DNA of 41,565 bases. Source: Haplomitrium mnioides (lineage: Eukaryota > Marchantiophyta > Haplomitriopsida > Calobryales). The first letter of the stretch is position 1, and every line of letters starts with the position of its first letter. Positions 31,641 through 41,269 of this stretch are shown piece by piece. The translations under genes and the position numbers were made by a program. The stretch covers positions 1 to 41,565 of the forward strand of contig JBNGIS010012451.1 of the NCBI GenBank assembly GCA_049999725.1. The letters are read 5' to 3'. The notes beneath the pieces were generated by a model. That model was not told where the DNA came from. It was given only the letters and a program-made list of their open reading frames with translations, and made no database searches.

Positions 31641-32013
31641 TGGATAAGTTGCGGATAAGATGCAAGAAGGCTGGTTCATGGGTCTCAAAAATTCCCTCAT
31701 AGATTTTGAGACTCTTGTGTTCTGTTGAGAGAGCTGATAAGTCCTTAAACTACACTTCCAGAAAATTGCATGTGAGAAAGAGATTTCCAAAAGGATCAAG
31801 AGGATCATTTTTGATTTCTGGGACCAAGAATCGAGAGGTTGTGTCCACTAGTGATAAGTCTGTAAATTGCTTTTCCAGAAATTGAGGGGATGGAGAAGGG
31901 GTTTGTGTATGCATTGAGAAAACAAATCTCTGTCCTAGAGGTCCAATGGTCAATGTTCCATTCGCAAAATCCAATTGTGCGTGGCTTTGTTTGAGCCATG
32001 GACACCCAAGGAG
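31641..32013 (-). pseudogene. F protease-RT linker
   Basis: 31974-31750 is open (NGTLTIGPLGQRFVFSMHTQ ... DPLDPFGNLFLTCNF). This is the spacer between protease and RT. No catalytic motif is seen. It shares the minus-strand orientation of the neighbouring pol blocks. Confidence 0.6.
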
Positions 32014-32511
32014 TTAGAGGTATTGATTTCTTTGCATTATGCGCAGGACCAAATAGTGAACCAAGTATTCTTGGTCCGCAAAGAGAGTTGGCACATTTCT
32101 AAGAACTCTCAAAGGTAGAACATCGTTGCCATCGGCCAAGCAAAAAACCAGAGAGGTTTTCTGTAAGGCACTAGTGGGATATCCAATGGAGCTCATGGTA
32201 TGCTCTGTCATGATGTTGACAGTAGAACCAGTGTCCAAGTGTGCCACTGGAATCATTACACCATCTATGAGGACGGTAGTGGCTGGTGTCCCTAGGTCAT
32301 ATAAAGAGACCATGTGGACAATGGATAAGGCATCTTCAATGGGAGGCAGCTCTGCCATTGGAGGAGGATCTGAAACCAGACTGAGAGGAATGGAAGGAGC
32401 AGAAGAAGAAGAAGGGTCCTTGATTAGAAGCGTTGAAGGTGTGCGGCGTCTAGCTGCCTTGGGCTTGTTGGTCTTCACTAAACAGGTTGCTTGGGCTTTC
32501 TTCCGAGGCAT
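32014..32511 (-). pseudogene. F aspartic protease with intact DTG
   Basis: A 165-codon open stretch starts with a basic leader (MPRKKAQATCLVKTNKPKAA), then a proline/serine-rich hinge. The retropepsin core is VAHLDTGSTVNIMTEHTMSS; DTG is at 32227-32235 on the minus strand. It continues SLVFCLADGNDVLPLRVL and YLVHYLVLRIM. It cleaves the gag-pol polyprotein. Of the two recognisable retropepsin active sites in the window, only this one keeps DTG. Confidence 0.88.
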
Positions 32512-32523
32512 GACTAGAGCAGA

Positions 32524-33081
32524 TCAAAGAGAATTGCAAGAGGGCGTATGGAGGCGTAAAAGCTGGCTAATGGACATGTGTGCCTGTTGTTGAGCAACAT
32601 CTGCAAATATATCATATGGTGCAATGTTTTGCGTGGACAAGGGAAGAGCCTTGCACTTATGATGCCTTATAGGAATCCCTTTGATTGTCTGTTTGGGAGG
32701 GAGAGGCAGAGCTTTAGATGGAACGTTCTGGTCTAGGTCAATAGAGGAAATATTTTGGTCGAGTGGGACATGAGGAGAAGGAATAGAATCCACTAGAATG
32801 TGTGCTGGAATCCCGTAAGGGAGATTAACATGAGCATTGGGTGTGGCCGGATCGAAGGAAAAGTTAAGCCTAAGCGTTCGTGCTGGTGAGGTAGCCAAAG
32901 GAGTGGCTGCCACTACACATGGTTCCTCAAGACAAAGAGGGGCAGCAGGTGTGGCCAATTGAGCCCTAGAGCGTAAGGTAATATTTACTGAGACCACCTG
33001 AACTTGTTGGACATTTTGTGGTGGACCAGTGTTTGAGGTAGTAGGGAGAGGGAGAATTGGAGTCGCTTGAGGGGCACCCAA
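32524..33081 (-). pseudogene. F gag-protease spacer
   Basis: 185 open codons rich in Pro, Ala and Thr: QVVSVNITLRSRAQLATPAA, then LPPKQTIKGIPIRHHKCKAL. It ends ADVAQQQAHMSISQLLRL. It resembles the region just upstream of protease in Athila/Tat-type gag-pol, where a peptide stretch around 'ISxxELL' precedes the protease. No enzymatic motif is present. Confidence 0.65.
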
Positions 33082-33169
33082 TAGCTGAGGCTAAGGTGCA
33101 GGTGCCAAAGCCAATTGCTGAGCTAGTTGAACTTCCAAAAGCCTAATTGGGCTACGCTTGGTAATACGT

Positions 33170-33566
33170 AATATACGATGGTGGAGGGGTTACCTTGCTC
33201 CAGAATTATGAGTTTGCTATGGTGCGGATTGATATTGCTGTGTTGGTTGATATTGTGGCTACTGATATTGCGGAGCTTGCTGGTAGTCTATTTGATTGTA
33301 CCCAGCTTGGTGTTGTTGGTGAGCATGCTGGTTATGTGGATAAGACTGATAATTTTGTTGTTGCCGATACTGAGGCTGTTGTTGGGTATAATAAGCATTG
33401 GAGTTCTGGCCCTAATGTCCAAACGGATTGTTGTAAGGTCGTTGGTTTGGGTAGCCTTGATTCGGCTTTTCGTACATAGGTTGAGGTCTATTATGATAGT
33501 ATTGCCTTGTACGAGGGTGAGGGCATTCTCTAGAAAGATGATCAAGGCTCTGGCAACATGGGGAAA
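33170..33566 (-). pseudogene. F gag C-terminus: Gln/Tyr-rich region and one zinc knuckle
   Basis: Minus strand from 33560 reads CCQSLDHLSREC, the C-x4-H-x4-C part of a zinc knuckle with the first Cys changed to Ser. A low-complexity stretch follows (YYTQQQPQYRQQQNYQSYPH; NQHAHQQHQAGYNQIDYQQA). It binds RNA in intact gag. Everything upstream of the knuckle is lost at the junction with unit D. Confidence 0.75.
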
Positions 33567-33598
33567 AGAGCAGGGCATAGGGGGAGGAGCCCTGCTCT
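33567..33598. other. Perfect 10-bp-stem hairpin at the start of unit D
   Basis: AGAGCAGGGC (33567-33576) and GCCCTGCTCT (33589-33598) are exact complements around the 12-base loop ATAGGGGGAGGA. Shortened versions of the same hairpin lie near the left ends of units A (about 1188) and B (about 5790). Confidence 0.75.
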
Positions 33599-33616
33599 CG
33601 TGTTCTACATTATATG

Positions 33617-33643
33617 CATTTAACATAACATAACATAACATAT
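33617..33643 (+). repeat. Short AACAT microsatellite
   Basis: About five tandem copies of a 5-base TAACA unit just inside unit D. Not seen in A or B. Confidence 0.75.
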
Positions 33644-35504
33644 GAGAGAGGAAAGGTGGATGGATGCAAAGTACATTACAGAGAACTGAAGCGAAATACA
33701 TTTAGCTTTATATATGCTGTATTTCACTCCTTGAACAATAGTCCAAGATAGGGTATTGATATTTCCCCGAACAATGTCAATATTCCTAATTCCATATCTC
33801 CCTAACTTCCATACCTTCTAAAAATCCATCCTACTTACTACTCAAGGTGTACTTCGTGCGGTCTTCACCTTGTGGAGTCAACACAAAGCTTCGGACCCTC
33901 CAGCCTCATCATATATGACAGTGACAAGCTGCCACAACTCCTTGCTAGTGTCATCAGTTCTCGACAACAGGTTTTGATCATCGATCTTCATGCTAAGTTT
34001 CTGCCACTCTCCGGAGGTAACGGGAAAACTCAGCCATGATGATGCCTTGCAGTTCACTCACCTTCCTCTCCTACTCCAAGGCAACAAGTAACAACAACTA
34101 AAATGATACTCTGCCAACTCCATGGGTCAAACCCCTTCACTTGGGTTGGATTTCCTTTCTCGATTCCTGATCTCCTTGCAGCCTACAACAAACTCACATA
34201 TGTAGCCTTGGCCCAATTGCTCTGTTTTAGTTTTCTAGTCTCAATGTTTTTTTTGCCAGACTTGCAACAAACACACTCACGCCTAGAACAAAATACTCCA
34301 CAATCCCAACCTTCTTCTTACCCTTGATGGCTCCTGGAATGCTTCCCTTGCTTTCTAGAAACGTTCATTCTCTCTTGTTCTCTCCATATCTCTTGCCTCC
34401 AGCTCCTCATACAACCCATAGTTGATCCATAGGTATATACAACTTTGCCTATATCGGTTCTCTCTTGCAAGACAAAGTTCAGACTTGCAACCACTATCAA
34501 TGGCTTGCCAATGGGTCACCTCCTTGCTCCCCTAGAGTCGGCTTGACAACTGCAGGTTTCTTCTTTTCGAACATTAGTCACGAATACCCTTTCTTGAGAA
34601 AACAACTCCAACGACAGCAACTCCCATCTCAAACCTTTGCCTCTCTTCTCCGCACAGGTAAGCACAACCCAACATAATTAGTTCCTTCCAGATAGACATG
34701 GCTTGTAGTCCCAGCTGCATGGTTCTTTTCCATGCGATTTCAAGCCCACTCTCGTCAGCAATTCCCTTGTCTTTGGTGCGGCAGAAGGTCATCAAGGAGA
34801 GGATCGCTTTGCAACCCACATACCACTAAGGATATCTCTCTCCCCATCCTCTTGAACTTATCATCGTGTAATCGTCCACAGGTTTTGGCGCCTCCTCCAC
34901 AAGGACCTTCATCAAGCTAGAGTTTTAGAGGTTGTTGGCCTCATCCTTCACAAGCAACCTCAATGAACCCTTTGCATTGCTTGACAAAAAACAGCGGTGA
35001 ACCTTCCAGTGTGCAACCTATAATCATGTTCCATGGCTCACACAAATTTTGCTTGACAGCTCTTTGGGGCAGCCCAAGCTACGATGAAGCCTTCCTTCCA
35101 TCCCTTGAAACCACCTCTGCTTGCAATATACTCAGGCCTTCAAAAACGTTGAACCATGCCTGTGGGATTCAAGAATGTGCCTTAGCGTCTATGTTGTGTG
35201 ACAACCTTCCACGCATGTCTGATAAGTCCCTTGTTGCAAAAGAAGGCCAGATCTTCTGTGATTTGGCCCTGAAAGAACTCAACTCACTTCTATTTTTTTT
35301 TTCTCAGCACTATCTCAAGTGCATTCGCCATGTGGTAGATTGCTCTAGTAGTCAAGAAAAGGGTCTTGCCTCATTCCACACTGTCTCCCAACCTTCTTGC
35401 ATGATAAAGAATTTGAATAACTCCACAAACTTCTTAACTCTAATTTTAGGTGGGACAAACTGGTCAATTTGAAACCCTTTTTGATGCAAGTTTGATGTTC
35501 CATG

Positions 35505-35587
35505 TGCTGAAATAGACACCTCTTTCATGACTCACTTTGTTCCCAAATGCTGAAATAGACACCTCTATCATGACTCTGTTCCCAAAG
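35505..35587 (+). repeat. 43-bp direct duplication
   Basis: TGCTGAAATAGACACCTCT starts at 35505 and again at 35548, each continuing to TCATGACT and GTTCCCAAA. The second unit lacks a few bases. It lies in otherwise non-coding unit D sequence. Confidence 0.85.
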
Positions 35588-35713
35588 TCACGTCTCACCG
35601 TAACCTCCACCTAGTTTTGTGCGTTTCTCTTCACCAACAATCTTGCACTAGCTCCTCTTGTAGCAATTTTCTCATTTTATCCTCTTATCATTTCACGTGA
35701 CCCCTACAGGCAT

Positions 35714-36004
35714 TCAAAAATCCAACAACTTCCCATCTTGACAAGAACCAGACAAGATACCTTCACTCTGCAGCCTGCCAAAGCCAGCACCTTGTTGCTT
35801 TCGAGAAGACAGGTTCTCCATCAAACCACGTGACTTCCTACGTGGCCCGACGGCTGATTCAATCACTTCGTTGGAGACAATCTCATCTTTCAGACTTTCC
35901 AAAGTTTTCTGTGCTTTGTCCACCTCGCCCTTTCTTCGAGTTTCATCTTCGCAAACAGAGATGCCATATCCTTGTATCTACCGAGCTTACCATACGCAAC
36001 TATA
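35714..36004 (-). pseudogene. Possible PPR-like fragment joined to the CCaMK shred
   Basis: Directly after the CCaMK homology ends, the open frame reads ALIVAYGKLGRYKDMASLFA followed by KMK. This resembles one pentatricopeptide-repeat unit (typically NALI.AYGK.GR...A..LF..M). A second frame from 35923 continues KAQKTLESLKDEIVSNEVIE. CCaMK itself should continue with another EF-hand here, so the join is a chimera. The PPR assignment rests on one repeat and is tentative. Confidence 0.4.
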
Positions 36005-36385
36005 AGAGCATCACCATGAGATTTCTTCAAAGATAAGAAACCAACAACAATTTCTCTGTTGTCCACGCATCTGTCTTTGTTGTCATCAAAAAATGTCAAA
36101 AATACGTGCTGCTAGAGGTACTACGGCTCCCATCTTGGCTCCCATCTTCATTGCTTTCAACATTTTTTGAAACTCAGATAGCGTCACACTCAGTCCATTT
36201 GCCGAAATGTGCTTAAAATAATTGTGAAGATTCTATAGCTCTTCAACATTTAACGCCTTTGTAGAACCCATAAGACTCTTCAGGTTCCTTTTGCAGAGAG
36301 CAAATTTGCTGATTAAAATACTTGCAAATGCAATTGCACGGAATTTTCTTACGGGCATCAAAACTCTGCAGATGTCAAAAGTCAT
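36005..36385 (-). pseudogene. Captured CCaMK fragment: calmodulin-binding segment and EF-hand region
   Basis: Minus strand reads HLQSFDARKKFRAIAFASIL, then KRNLKSLMGSTKALNVEEL, a stop, LHNYFKHISANGLSVTLSEF, QKMLKAMKMGA and VVPLAARIFDIF. After a one-base slip in a T run (about 36090) it reads DDNKDRCVDNREIVVGFLSL and KKSHGD. This is the order and wording of plant CCaMK (DMI3): the calmodulin-binding helix, then the visinin-like EF-hand region with Asp/Asn loop residues. A 12-base internal duplication gives KMGAKMGA. The kinase domain is absent. It is a transcript-orientation shred inside unit D, not a gene. Confidence 0.82.
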
Positions 36386-37302
36386 CTAGGTCTACAGGGT
36401 CCCGCCTCCTTCCCAACACTCTTGAGCACCTCCGCCTTGCTTTTTCCTACACCAACTCCTGTGATGCAACAAAAGTAAATCCCACGCAAGCAAACAAAAA
36501 CAACATCGCCTCAATCTTAGTAGATAGAACTGCCTACTCTTCACAAGTCGACGTTGCTTTTCTTGTGAGAACTGTGAAATCGTCCCTTTGTAGACAACCG
36601 CATGTTCCCCTTTCTCTTCAACTATAGCAGACTCTTGCCCTCCTGAGATATCCTCACAAAGAAGATTTTGACCAATGCAGTATTGTTGGGCACCGCATGT
36701 TTAGTTCTTGGACAAAGATGCTTCGTCATCAATGTGCCAATGATACAAACAAGCTATAGAAACTATACCTCCATCGCACATACTTTGGAAAAATCAATAA
36801 AAGCACTCATCGAAAAGTTGAGCAACTACAAAAAGGAGATGACGGAAGCTATGGGTTTCTTCTTTAGTTTGCTCTTTCCTCTTGTTTCTTCACAATCCTT
36901 CCATGCCCTGGTCACATTGACAACCATCAATTGAGTACCTTCAATTTGCCCCCTTGTATCAACCTACAGTGCCAGATTTTTGAATGGCCTTCTATCTTCA
37001 CGAACAAAAACAAAGCTGCGCCTCGACCTTGCCAACTTTCGATTCACAGATTTTTTGTTCCTCCACCTGAAAAGTGATACCTCCATTGTTGCATTCCTAC
37101 TTCTCTCAGCAATGTCATAGTCTAGAGATGGATTGATGATATCTCCATGCATTTCCTTGCTACATTGTAGATTCAATTCTCACCACACTTCCTCCGCTTC
37201 TAGAGTTTATAGCATTGGGGCCAAAATATGAGCCTCCGATTTTTGGCTCAATAAGTTCTTGTATGGGGCACTGCTGCTGACCAGTGCGCCCTCTCTCTTA
37301 GC

Positions 37303-37503
37303 TTAAGCCTCTACCATACAAGTGCCCTTGATCCCCTCATCTTCATCGGTTGCATCTCCCCACCGAAAATCTTTCTTTCCCACCATTCCTCCTCTCTTCT
37401 CAACACACAACCTTTTGCCTTCATACTGACATTGATGCGAGGGAATTCTCCACCACCATTGCCATCGCTGGCACCTCTCCTTCTCAGTGTCATCCTTCTC
37501 CAC
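37303..37503 (-). pseudogene. Unassigned basic open frame
   Basis: Two overlapping minus frames. The more protein-like one reads GGGEFPRINVSMKAKGCVLR then REEEWWERKIF and MKMRGSRALV, an Arg/Lys-rich stretch reminiscent of a transit-peptide region. I do not recognise the gene. It lies near the aldolase shred in the same orientation, so it may be another captured piece. Confidence 0.25.
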
Positions 37504-37610
37504 TTCCCATCACACCATAAATGATCATGGCCTCAAGATGGTAAGCTCCTTTACTACCATTTCTTGTAGCAAGGTTTCTTAAAAAGTCAAGAAGGGGAAA
37601 ACTATTTCGC

Positions 37611-37825
37611 CTATTTGCATGAAGACTTGGTGTTAGACCCAACCAAAGGGACTAAACCCTTGTCAACCTTGATCCCAAGAATAATTTTCTTATCCACAAG
37701 AGCATCTACAATCTTCTTGCCTTTGATTGTCTCTTCGAGCAGGATCGCACCAGGGATGTAATTTCCTGGACCAGAAGCACTTACAAGCAATGAATGATAA
37801 GCCCTTAGATCCTTGATGTTGCATG
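37611..37825 (-). pseudogene. Captured class I fructose-bisphosphate aldolase fragment (chloroplast type)
   Basis: Minus strand reads NIKDLRAYHSLLVSASGPGN, YIPGAILLEETIKGKKIVDA and KKIILGIKVDKGLVPLVGSN, ending at a stop after KSSCK. Plant class I aldolases have LLVSAPGLGQYISGAILFEE and GIKVDKGLVPLAGSN at this place, the chloroplast isozyme using GLVPL. The catalytic barrel beyond this point is missing and the surrounding sequence is unrelated. It is one exon-sized piece in unit D, in the same orientation as the CCaMK shred. Confidence 0.8.
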
Positions 37826-38242
37826 CTTCTCAAAATTTCAGCACAAATTTTCCATCCTCGATTGTCCTCAATTACTTTGGTCTTTTATGCCTTCTTCGCA
37901 CAAATGACAGAATAGCACTTTCTTATAGCCAAGAGATGTCACTTTGTTGTTCACCAATGACTGTGGTCCTTCTTGTGCTCTTGCAAAGCTCTTTCAGAAG
38001 CTTCCTCAATCGTCTATTTCCTGACCTAACAATATCTCCATTAGAAAGAAATGTTTTTTTGTAATAAAATCGGTGCTCTTGGCAATAACTCTAAAGAAAT
38101 GTTGATTGATTGAGACTCTTTGCCAGAATCATTTCCCAAACTATTGTCTAAAGACTCTTCTAAAGAATTTGATTTGTTTCAGATGTCCCAATCTCTTTGC
38201 GAGGTGCAACTTGAAATGAAATCACTCGTTGTTTGAGTGGTG

Positions 38243-38856
38243 CTATCGGGGAGAGTAGCTCATCTCCAAATTAAAATTGTCCACAGATTTTATGTTGTTT
38301 GTGTTCTGAACAGACACACTTTGATCATGAATATCGAGGTATGTCTTAGATGTGGACGAAGAAAGTTCTACAATCGTATGAAATCTCTTTGTTGAGCTTT
38401 TTTTTTCAGACATTTTGGAATACTCAAAAGAAAGATTCAACTTTGACCGCTTGATGGGTAACAAAGATCTTTTGCTGGAAGAAGATTGTTTCTTGAATTC
38501 TTTGCAAGCACTGAATTCCCTCTTTGATCCTTTGTGCGCAAGTTTTTCAATAGTTAATCCCATGCGTGCATTGGATTCACTCATTGACCTTATGCGTATA
38601 TGGGGTTGAGTCCTTGATCTATGCGCGCATGGAGTTCACCTTCTCGATCTTTCTGAGTGGATCTATCTGATTCAACAGAAGTCATCTTTTTCCTCAATAT
38701 ACTTGCCATCACACTTGATGCTTTTGGTACTCCATCACTTAACTCCTAAAAACTGATATTTGAACTATTCTCAAACTGTTTGTCAAAAGTAACACTATTT
38801 TGAGAAGATGAATCTTGAAATTCTAACCTCTTTTTGCCTTTTAAAACTCCAGCCAT
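38243..38856 (-). pseudogene. Eroded unidentified gene with palindrome-derived 10-residue repeats
   Basis: A likely start at 38856 gives MAGVLKGKKRLEFQDSSSQN, then a stop near 38747 and DGVPKASSVMASILRKKMTS. A shift near 38600 leads to an open stretch 38584-38243 (113 codons), Ser/Lys-rich: KKQSSSSKRSLLPIKRSKLN; EYSKMSEKKSSTKRFHTI. The 30-bp palindrome array 38524-38643 falls inside it and adds 10-residue repeats. Composition suggests a nuclear, disordered protein. No family is recognised. It could be host exon sequence or a degenerate gag. Confidence 0.35.
38524..38643. repeat. 30-bp tandem array carrying the palindromic motif (4 units)
   Basis: Units start at 38524, 38554, 38584 and 38614. 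Each has a dyad near its centre: CCTTTGTGCGCAAG, CCCATGCGTGCATTGG, CCTTATGCGTATATGG and CTATGCGCGCATGGAG. The period is exact although the dyads themselves vary. Confidence 0.75.
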
Positions 38857-38859
38857 TGA

Positions 38860-39600
38860 AAAAAGGTGACTGAAAAGTAATTATTTCAAGAAACTATTTT
38901 GAAAAATATTATAAACCTCTTACAACACTCTCAAAAAATACGGTTTGAAAACGAGCAATGCTTTATATACTAACTTCTTTTGTTTTTACACCATGCCAAC
39001 CTACATGTCAAGAGCTCTGCGAATCAATTTTTTTCGGGAAAAAACATTTTTTGAAATTTAGCTATAAAAGGAGCGTCAATGGAAAGTTTCTTTCTATTGT
39101 CGCGAGTTCAATTTTTGGTTTTTGTTTTTTGATTATTGCTATTTTTACATTTACTCAGTTTTTCTGCGGTTTCTAGCGTTTAGTGATTTTTGAACTTTTG
39201 TTCAGTACATTTTTCACCTCCAAAAAGACCTTTTTTTTCTATCTAGAGAATTGCATGTCAAGGAATTAATTCTCACCCCCTCAACTGAAGCCATATAGGT
39301 ATTCGAATGTCATGAATGCTCTAGAGCCTGCAAGACTTGAGTGGAAATGGCTTGTAAATTACTGTTCTATGAAAGATCCCAATCAACATCTTTACCTTTT
39401 TGCTGGTGAAAATGAAAAATTCAATTTGGGCCTACTGGTCCAAATTACAATGATCCGAGAGGGGAAAAAAGCCAACATCGGGCTACTTGTGCAGATCTAA
39501 GATTCAATTATACTTTATTATGCAAATCGTAAGTGATTTGATTTTTCAGAGTATAAGGAGAGAGATATATTTGCTGCGCATCTTTAGGCATCAAGAGAAG
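38860..39600. other. A/T-rich spacer with a TATA-like box and one unassigned frame
   Basis: CTATAAAAGGAGCG near 39063 is a good plant TATA box, about 30 bases before ATGGAAAG at 39079. No product is recognised downstream. The frame 39312-39500 (LEWKWLVNYCSMKDPNQHLY, then a repeated LGLLVQI / IGLLVQI) has no known domain and includes a short internal duplication of GGGCTACTTGTGCAGAT-type sequence. Confidence 0.35.
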
Positions 39601-40400
39601 ATGGCAAGGTGAGTTCCAAAATCATTTTTCTTTTTTCTCTTTCTTTACTTAGTTGTAACTCGCAAGATGTCCATGCGCGCATGGACTCTCAAGTCCTTGC
39701 GCACAAGGACTCTGAAGTCCATACGTGCATGGACTCTCAAGTCCTTGCGCGCATGGACTTCCTGTTTACTGCACGCTAGTATTTTTTTGAAAGTCCTTGC
39801 CCTTTGTGAATGTCAGTCCAACATTTTCACAAATGCCAAATTGTTTTTTGTCTTTATTTTCAGTTCACTCAATATTTGGCCAATTTCGTGGATGGGTACA
39901 ATGACGCAAAGCGCGTCGAGCGGGACTTCATCAAGCTCACTATACAAATAAAGATTCTAAAGCCCAAGCAAGGCAACAATATTCAATAGCTGGTGCCGCA
40001 TCTGAGTGCGGCAACATTCTCGGTTCACGGTACAAGGACTCCTTCCCAAAAGAAGAGAAAGGAGCCGGAGCCAATTGAGGCTATGAAGAAAAAGAAACTG
40101 ACACCAAAAAGGGAAAAAACCTACACCAGCACCAGTTGTTGAGGAGGAGCCAACCCCCTCATAATCTAAAGTGAAATCTACTTTGTCTGCCCCCTCATCT
40201 TCATCACCAAGCAACTCGGGGCAAGACTCGGAGTCGGAGCCACAGCCAATTCAAGCTCCTACATCAAGATCAAAAAGGCAATCCCACAAGAGGTTGCGTA
40301 CTTTTCTAGAAAGAGAATAGGTGGATCCTCAAATAGTGTCTAAGGAGAACAAGAACAAGATAAACAGCTGCCATTTTGAACCAAGAATAGGCTACTCAGA
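39601..40400 (+). pseudogene. Candidate split gene remnant: short first exon, intron, lysine/serine-rich exon
   Basis: ATGGCAAG is followed by GTGAGT at about 39609, a strong 5' splice site. A pyrimidine-rich stretch ending TTTTCAG near 39863 precedes an open stretch FTQYLANFVDGYNDAKRVER, then DFIKLTIQIKILKPKQ. Further on are SVHGTRTPSQKKRKEPEPIE, AMKKKKLTPKREK and, in another frame, EEEPTPS plus APSSSSPSNSGQDSESEPQP, ending SRSKRQSHKRLRTFLERE. Codon-like composition continues over about 500 bases with at least three breaks. The reading frame across the putative splice is not resolved. The product is unknown; a basic, disordered nuclear protein is suggested by composition only. Confidence 0.4.
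39669..39758. repeat. 24-bp tandem array of the palindromic motif (4 units)
   Basis: Units at 39669, 39693, 39717 and 39741 have an 18-bp dyad plus the spacer TCTCAA or TCTGAA. Unit 1 is the perfect palindrome GTCCATGCGCGCATGGAC. Unit 2 is GTCCTTGCGCACAAGGAC, in which both arms changed together. The array lies in the putative intron of the split gene remnant. Confidence 0.88.
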
Positions 40401-41220
40401 ACAAGAATTTTTTTTTTTTTGGGAAAATTTGTGATTGTTCATATCAAAAAACATAAAAAACGAGGTTAATTTTTAAAAACAAAAAGTACATGAGTTTTTT
40501 GGGTTTGTTGTTGGCCAATTCAGCAAACATAATAGAGCAAAAGTCAATTTCGTTATACAAAGTCAATCATTATTACTAGTTTTTACGAAAACATTTGAAA
40601 ACTCGTATTTCCTTAAAATCATAAAAATTACGGTAAGTTTTCATCAAAAAATTACATTTATCATTGATTACATTTCTAAGCCCAAAAGTTTAAATACACG
40701 TCACAAGAAACTATTTTGAAATATGTTTGATTACACAAACTTGAGGTGCACGTACACATGGTGCTCTTTCAAACTTTTTTGTTGGAAAAATATTACAAAA
40801 CACAAAGAAAAAGTCTAAGAGGACTAGAAGTCAAGGGAATGAGTTTGCAATGGTAAACAAAAAAACAAAAAAAAAAGAAACATTGCATCGATTTAGGAGC
40901 TTCAATTAAAACGTCAAGAAGAAAGGAAGCTTTCAAATTAAGTTGAAAATCCATGCAAGCAAAAGTGAATGTAGGCTTTCAAAATGGTTCCAGCAATTAA
41001 AAATATTTCATAGTACAATGAAGCATTTATAAAAACATATCATAGTTCAGAATAAAAAAGATAGTAGCTAAGGAGATTGTATTAAGATTGTAAACAAGAA
41101 ACGTGTTCAAGTTTTAGACTTGATTCAACCAAACAAAGGTCTGAAGATATACGAAAGAGTCTAGGACTTGTGTACAAACAAAGTTGTAAGCGGTTGTCTT
41201 TGTATGAAGAAGCTTAAGGG
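40400..41220. other. A/T-rich stretch without recognised features
   Basis: I see no coding frame of note, no repeat structure beyond short A and T runs (for example 40411-40422) and no RNA gene. A single half-copy of the palindrome (TCCATGCAAGC) occurs near 40952. Confidence 0.6.
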
Positions 41221-41269
41221 TTATGTAGGAGAAGTAGAACTTTTGGACGGCGTGGACTTCCGACCCAAT

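Larger units (their letters stand above)
28748..33566 (-). mobile_element. F: minus-strand Ty3/gypsy element (non-chromovirus)
   Basis: On the minus strand the order is Q-rich gag end with one zinc knuckle, protease, RT, RNase H, integrase. No chromodomain follows the integrase. The integrase reads YGLDFIGPI...DYVTEWAEA, the style of Athila/Tat-type lineages, which also have long LTRs. It is flanked on the left by unit C (3' LTR side) and on the right by unit D (5' LTR side), both with ends like A and B. The gag N-terminus and primer-binding site are missing at the D junction. Confidence 0.8.
33567..38240. mobile_element. Unit D: A/B-like end followed by C/T-rich sequence with host-gene shreds
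   Basis: The GGCATAGGGGGAGGAGCCCTG-type block, found 20 bases from the left ends of A and B, opens this unit beside F gag. No right end (ACCCTAACA) is seen, so its limit is not fixed. The sequence is C-rich on the plus strand and carries minus-strand fragments of CCaMK and aldolase plus unassigned frames such as 37503-37303 (RINVSMKAKGCVLRREEEWW). It probably was the 5' LTR side of F or a related gene-capturing element. Confidence 0.5.

Noticed and set aside
32126-32593. 155-codon plus-strand frame
   Set aside because: It is the antisense of the F protease, whose DTG motif and family wording are clear.
33178-33633. 151-codon Leu/Val-rich plus-strand frame that looks like membrane segments
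   Set aside because: It is the reverse of the Gln/Tyr-rich gag region of F; the hydrophobic look is a mirror artefact.
34963-35472. 169-codon plus-strand frame in unit D
   Set aside because: No domain recognised on either strand and no start, splice or codon signal; retained only as unit D sequence.
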